The notes under the pieces: model-generated
Told to the model about the DNA's origin: nothing
Databases searched by the model: none
What the model saw: the letters and a program-made list of their open reading frames with translations, nothing else
Translations under genes and position numbers: made by a program
Part shown: piece after piece, positions 8,699 through 12,735 of the stretch
How positions within the stretch are numbered: the first letter of the stretch is position 1
Layout of the letters: each line of letters opens with the position of its first letter
NCBI GenBank assembly: GCA_032988165.1
Contig: JANTQF010000575.1
Coordinates: 1 to 12,735, forward strand
Source of the DNA: Emmonsiellopsis sp. PD_33
Taxonomy: Eukaryota > Ascomycota > Eurotiomycetes > Onygenales > Ajellomycetaceae
DNA length: 12,735 nucleotides
Direction of reading: 5' to 3'

Positions 8699-10153
8699 AT
8701 GTCCCAGCCGCAAGCACCCAGGTCGTCGATAATTTATCAAAACGTCTCCAGGAGTGTTATTCTGATTGACATTCCTACTTCGATTGGGCTGGCTCAGCGT
8801 CTTCCACATCGTATCAAGACCGGGGAAACGCCGTTAGATGAAGATGTTCCAGCGCTTCTGTCAAGCGATCCGTTGCAAGATCCATATCCGAACCCCCCAG
8901 AACCCTCGTCTACAGTAGCCCGCAATCGATTGCTACGACAAATACCAGATACCCAGCTAGAGTTAGCTCGACTCGTTGAGCCATTGATCGATAATGCGTT
9001 GCAAGAGCTAAAGGAAAAACATGGCGGGGAATGGTGTTTCCCCCGATATTCTGGTTTATCTTCTGGCACCGGTACCAAGAGGCGAATGCGAATGCATGAA
9101 GGATTTCGTCATCGAGCAAGTAAACGACACCAAGAAAGCTCCGATGACGAGCCAATTTTTTCGTCTAAAAATGAGTTGCTGGATGGCCATGTTTCTGGAA
9201 ATGAACCTCCTCTGGTATTGGCCCCTGGGGTCAATCAGTTCCCAAACTTGAGCACAATCCGGAATACAGCGGTGCAAAATGCTGCATGTACTTCCACTAT
9301 CCTGAATATCAAATTAGACTCAGAAGGAGAACCATCTAATCCAAGAACTGGACCTCTACCAACCCCGAACTACATATCAATCGACATCCCCGCAAAGTCC
9401 ACCTTCCTCCTCACACACCTTCGAGCCCCAACGTCCTCAGATCCTAATCCCATTCTCTCACTTTCTTCAGGAAAAAAATTCGACCTCATTGTCATGGATC
9501 CTCCATGGCCAAATCGTTCCGTCCGTCGTTCCTCACACTACAGAGAGGAAACCGACTCTCTTCAACCATTGCTTGAAGGAATCCTAAAATCAAACATCAA
9601 TCCACGGCATTCCATTGTAGCTATGTGGACCACAAATTCGTCAAAATCCCGCTCTATGGCATCAAACGCCATGAAGGCTGCCGGCTTGCATCTATTTGAA
9701 GAATGGATCTGGGTTAAAACTACCGCCAAAGGCCAGCCTGTGTCTCCTGTCGCGGGTTTGTGGAGGAAGCCCTACGAGATACTTATCTTGGCACATAATG
9801 AAAAGCATACATGCCCTGAAGACGGAACCGGTAAGGGCAATGGGTCCTGTAAAATCAGACGGAGGGTTATATTTGCGGTACCGGACATACACTCTCGCAA
9901 GCCCAATCTGAGAGAAGTTATCGAGGACCTGTTCTTTTCTTCTCCAACCGGCCAATCGGAAGAGAATGATGCAGCTGAAGGAGACCGAGAACATGAACGT
10001 CAAATTCGCCCATACGTTGCTCTCGAAGTTTTCGCTAGGAACCTGACCGCCGGGTGGTGGTCATGTGGGGATGAGGTGCTCAGGTTCAATTGGAAGGGTT
10101 GGTGGGATGAGAGTGGGAAGGAAAAGGGAGAGGAAAAGGGTACAGGTTGTTGA
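8699..10153 (+). CDS. MT-A70 family adenine-N6 methyltransferase, METTL4 subgroup
   Basis: Single exon, 484 aa. The ATG is the first in frame after TGA at 8648-8650, and it starts a conserved-looking segment (SSIIYQNVSRSVILIDIPTS). Residues 127-143 are a basic, bipartite-NLS-like patch (KRR...KRH) followed by an acidic Ser/Asp stretch. The C-terminal half is the MT-A70 fold: DPPW at 267-270 (catalytic), then NRSVRRSSHY resembling the NKSVKRS block of METTL4; WIWVK at 336-340; RKPYE at 356-360; HSRKP at 398-402; FARNLTAGWWSCGDEVL at 445-461. These blocks fit METTL4 better than METTL3 or METTL14, whose post-DPPW sequence differs. Animal METTL4 methylates internal Am in U2 snRNA and has been reported to act on DNA adenine, so the substrate here is open. 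The gene converges with the LaeA-like methyltransferase gene. Confidence 0.93.
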   Translation: MSQPQAPRSSIIYQNVSRSVILIDIPTSIGLAQRLPHRIKTGETPLDEDVPALLSSDPLQDPYPNPPEPSSTVARNRLLRQIPDTQLELARLVEPLIDNALQELKEKHGGEWCFPRYSGLSSGTGTKRRMRMHEGFRHRASKRHQESSDDEPIFSSKNELLDGHVSGNEPPLVLAPGVNQFPNLSTIRNTAVQNAACTSTILNIKLDSEGEPSNPRTGPLPTPNYISIDIPAKSTFLLTHLRAPTSSDPNPILSLSSGKKFDLIVMDPPWPNRSVRRSSHYREETDSLQPLLEGILKSNINPRHSIVAMWTTNSSKSRSMASNAMKAAGLHLFEEWIWVKTTAKGQPVSPVAGLWRKPYEILILAHNEKHTCPEDGTGKGNGSCKIRRRVIFAVPDIHSRKPNLREVIEDLFFSSPTGQSEENDAAEGDREHERQIRPYVALEVFARNLTAGWWSCGDEVLRFNWKGWWDESGKEKGEEKGTGC

Positions 10154-10824
10154 ATACGCAAGTAATATACTCCGTACTGTGTGATATATAACGAAGTGGA
10201 ATGTCAGGCCCTATTTTTCAATGAGTTATGTAGCTATGATCAATAAATATTTAAAACTTCTCGAAGTTCCGTTCCCATCTAAACCTTGCTCCCTCCCCCC
10301 TTTCCTTCACCAACTGCACTACTAGAGAAACAAATATATATATATTGAGGGGAAGTAATATCAAAAAATATCATTAAACACATTCATCTCCACGAAGAAA
10401 ATTCTTGGATATAAAGCAAAACAAACCAAGCCCACAAACACATACAGACCCGCCCACCAAACGCCATACATTACCCACTGACCATATGCCGCCAACACTC
10501 CATTTCGCCTCATATCGATATTGGGTTCAATAAATTCGCACAGTCTAAAATAAAGGCATGCCTCCGGGGAAAGAAAGAGAGAGGGAAGAGGGGGGACGGA
10601 AACTCCAAAGCGCCAGGCATTTTCCTTCATGAGTCGTTTCTGAAAGAAGGCCCGTTTGAAAGGAAAGTTAGATGTGGGAAATAAGATTTTTTGGGGGGGA
10701 AAAATGTCGTAATACGGTTTGAAGAATGGGTAGATAGATGGTGGATCGTAAAATAGGAAAAAAGCCATTTCGAATGTCGACAAAAAGGTGGATATAGGCG
10801 TGGAGTGAAGGATGCGAGGATGCA
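10154..10824. other. Spacer between convergent methyltransferase genes
   Basis: No gene on the plus strand. It holds a poly(A) signal for the METTL4-like gene, a (AT)6 run at 10334-10345, a purine-rich tract near 10560-10600 and a G7 near 10690. On the minus strand one frame stays open from the preceding exon to 10361, which is discussed as an intron-retention possibility; I do not annotate it as a gene. Confidence 0.6.
10242..10247 (+). terminator. Candidate poly(A) signal of the METTL4-like gene
   Basis: AATAAA 89 bases after the TGA stop, followed by an AT-rich stretch (TATTTAAAAC). Position is typical for a fungal mRNA 3' end. Confidence 0.55.
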
Positions 10825-12608
10825 TTAGCCAACTGCACCCCATGATCCATCCTGTGGCTTTTGGCCGTATACGATGTACCTGTAAAAATGTTTTTCTCGT
10901 CAGCTTTTTCTTCGTCGCCTCACTTGTCATAACCCCATTTTCTTTCCCCCTTTTTTTGGAAGAATAGAAGTAGCCTCCGAAGCAGAGCAGGCATGGAAAT
11001 AAAAAGGGAAGAGGGTTCACCCCAACGCACATATTATAATACGAATGAATATGCTTATTCCGCGCATCATTCCTGACCTGCGCAACATGCACCTGAACCT
11101 CCATCGGGTGCCAGCCCAGTACGTGCGTGAGCAGATTCATAGACCACGCCTCGACACCTTGGAGGTACTGTGCCTGGTTCCAGGCGCCGATTTCTTTCTG
11201 TGGGAACACCGTCAGCCTAGCCCTTCCACCTCCTGATTGCAGCGCGCCGTTTTTCTTCCTTGTTATTCCGTAACCTTATATCTAGAATAGAACCTACCAA
11301 TTTCTTATTCTTCGCCCAACAGCCAATTGGCATCGGATAAACTACCTCAGTCACATTGATGAAACCTGCGCCCTCAACCCAGCTTTTGAGATTTGGTCCC
11401 GGACATGGGTCCCGGCCTAGACGGCGTGATGATTCGACTATTAGACGCTGGTTTTCGGTCATTGCTAGGTCGGGCGTGACGGTTCCATCATCGGAGCGGT
11501 TGCTGAAGTCGAAGTCGCAAAATTCTACCCATCCGCCAGGGTTTAAGTGTCTGTTGATAGACGGATGAGTAAGTTAGATTTTTGTAAAGGAGAGGCAATC
11601 ATTGCGAGTTTGCCGGCGCTGTTAATGTAACTACTGACCTGTAACATTGCCAGACTAATCTTGGCCAATTGTTGATTGATGTCGCAAGATATCTGGTGTG
11701 AATGAAATCAAATCGTGTTTTATATGCCCAGTCGTCTTCGATGTCGTCTACTTCAAACCGTACGTTTGGGGGTAGCCTGATAGCGGACTTTTAGTTTCAT
11801 TTCATGCTTATCGTCGATGAGTTATCGACGGATAAATAATCTTACATTGTCGGCTGTATAGGGCTTAAGTCATTCCCAAGAACCTAGTGATGAGTTAGTC
11901 GAAACTCCATTATTCAAAAAGGATAGATATAGGCATCATTACCTCAGCAGACGGGAACTTGTCACCTGTAAGGGATGTAAGCAAAACATTCATCACATAT
12001 TGTCTCAAAACCTTGGATTCGAGAGAGCCTACCCATGTCAATAGCCCATATCCCCGTCCCCGTTCCCAAATCGAGAATCCGTTGGGGGTTATTCCCTATT
12101 GGTGCCAAAAATAGCCTACCATCAAGTACCAGGTCGATCATATGATGAAATATATCAAGTCGTTCTTGTTCGAGCTCATCGTTTGGGAAGAAATAACCTG
12201 TAACGGGGTTTTAGCAATCTAGTAATGTATATATTCTGCAACAAAGCAGTATTCGTGGAGACAGAAATTATTTATCCACGAGTGGAAAGGAGAACTGACT
12301 TCCTGCTCGAAAAGCATGGTATCTGCGGCCATTTTCATATCTATATCTCATCACGCTGGATGCCAGCGACAACGTCGCGCTTTGTCTGTATATACTGTCA
12401 ATATGGCGCTCTAGTGTAGACATCGACCAGGACAGTGGCAACATACCCATCATTGTCACCAAAAGCGGAATCAGTATCGGTAAAGTTCTTCTATCAAGTC
12501 ATTAATGTGCCACAGAACAAGATTGGACGTTAACATCTAACAAACGAATGGGGTACGTACTCCCTCGTCTATTTCAACCCCCGCAGGTGGGAACGGGGTG
12601 TTGTCCAT
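10825..12608 (-). CDS. LaeA-like / TAM-domain S-adenosylmethionine-dependent methyltransferase
   Basis: Ten exons: 12608-12561, 12490-12447, 12394-12300, 12197-12033, 11965-11943, 11883-11846, 11776-11639, 11550-11298, 11197-11031 and 10879-10825, giving 341 aa. All nine junctions (introns 52-151 bp) keep phase and join recognisable family blocks. These are YRYENGRRYHAF (about 43-54), the AdoMet-binding motif I DLGTGTG (105-111) in ILDLGTGTGIWAID, NDLSPIQP (129-136, acidic residue D130), NVRFEVDDIEDDW (142-154), RFDFIHTR (159-166), LNPGGWVEF (186-194), and a C-terminal block with GAWNQ, LGW and YIVYGQKP. The start has G at -3 and +4. This large fungal family includes LaeA, a regulator of secondary metabolism, but most members have no known substrate, so no role is assigned. 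Exons of 23 and 38 nt and GTCAGT or GTGCGT donors are unusual. Met138 stands where relatives usually have Trp. Confidence 0.92.
10880..11030 (-). other. Last intron of the LaeA-like methyltransferase gene
   Basis: Donor GTGCGT, acceptor TTACAG, 151 bp, with GCTGACG as a likely branch site. Splicing joins HSYYN to MYIVYGQKP, the expected family C-terminus, and a stop follows 17 codons later. The donor departs from GTAAGT-like consensus, and the unspliced frame has no stop within the intron. Confidence 0.85.
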
Positions 12609-12735
12609 GACTAATTCTTGATCTTGCGCAAATTTTTCTCTTCTTTAGTTTGTATGAAAACGGACTATTAGCGAGCGAAAGTCGTGACAAAGGAGGAGTG
12701 TAAAAAGTATCTACTACTACTTATAGAAGAGATCC
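12609..12735 (-). promoter_or_regulatory. Proximal upstream region of the LaeA-like gene
   Basis: Only 127 bp remain before the window edge, so the promoter is incomplete. It is A-rich in the gene's sense just before ATG, with a (GTA)n/(TAG)n-like patch near 12710-12725. An in-frame stop lies upstream of the ATG with no intervening in-frame ATG. Confidence 0.4.

Noticed and set aside
10361..11209. Independent 282-aa gene on the minus strand
   Set aside because: Its first part is exon 9 of the methyltransferase, with the acceptor at 11198 inside its supposed start; the remainder is intron and 3' region.

Overview
The window looks like nuclear DNA of a filamentous ascomycete (Pezizomycotina, probably Eurotiomycetes). 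The reasons are short introns of about 50-150 bp with fungal branch sites such as GCTAACG, GCTGACG and GACTAAC, long pyrimidine-rich leaders, compact gene spacing, and four protein families typical of these fungi. The class-level placement is inferred from protein style; no search was run. I see no mobile element, tRNA, rRNA or CRISPR array.

Layout, left to right. (1) 1-849: pyrimidine-rich promoter and leader with two tiny uORFs. (2) 850-4549, plus strand, two exons: an RRM plus Puf-repeat RNA-binding protein of the Jsn1/Puf1 type, 1209 aa. (3) 4550-6074: a 1.5 kb spacer between convergent genes, with homopolymers, microsatellites and a canonical G-quadruplex motif. (4) 8120-6075, minus strand, four exons: an F-box/leucine-rich protein, 610 aa in my reconstruction. 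Its F-box exon was recovered by splicing and is not visible as one long ORF. (5) 8121-8698: a shared divergent promoter. (6) 8699-10153, plus strand, one exon: an MT-A70 family adenine-N6 methyltransferase of the METTL4 subgroup, 484 aa. (7) 10154-10824: a spacer between convergent genes. (8) 12608-10825, minus strand, ten exons: a LaeA-like/TAM-domain S-adenosylmethionine methyltransferase, 341 aa, reconstructed exon by exon with every junction in phase.

No operon-like co-regulation is implied. Three of the four genes have regulatory rather than metabolic family roles: mRNA binding, ubiquitin-ligase targeting, and RNA or DNA adenine methylation. The fourth belongs to a family that includes global regulators of secondary metabolism.

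The observation I would follow first is a UAAU-CUA-UAAU element lying directly on the start codon of the Jsn1-like gene. It matches the dual-UAAU motif reported for yeast Puf1/Puf2, so autoregulation of translation is a testable idea. Next in interest are the methyltransferase's tiny exons and unusual donor sites, the very long open frame that would result if its last intron were retained, and a possible exitron in the F-box gene.
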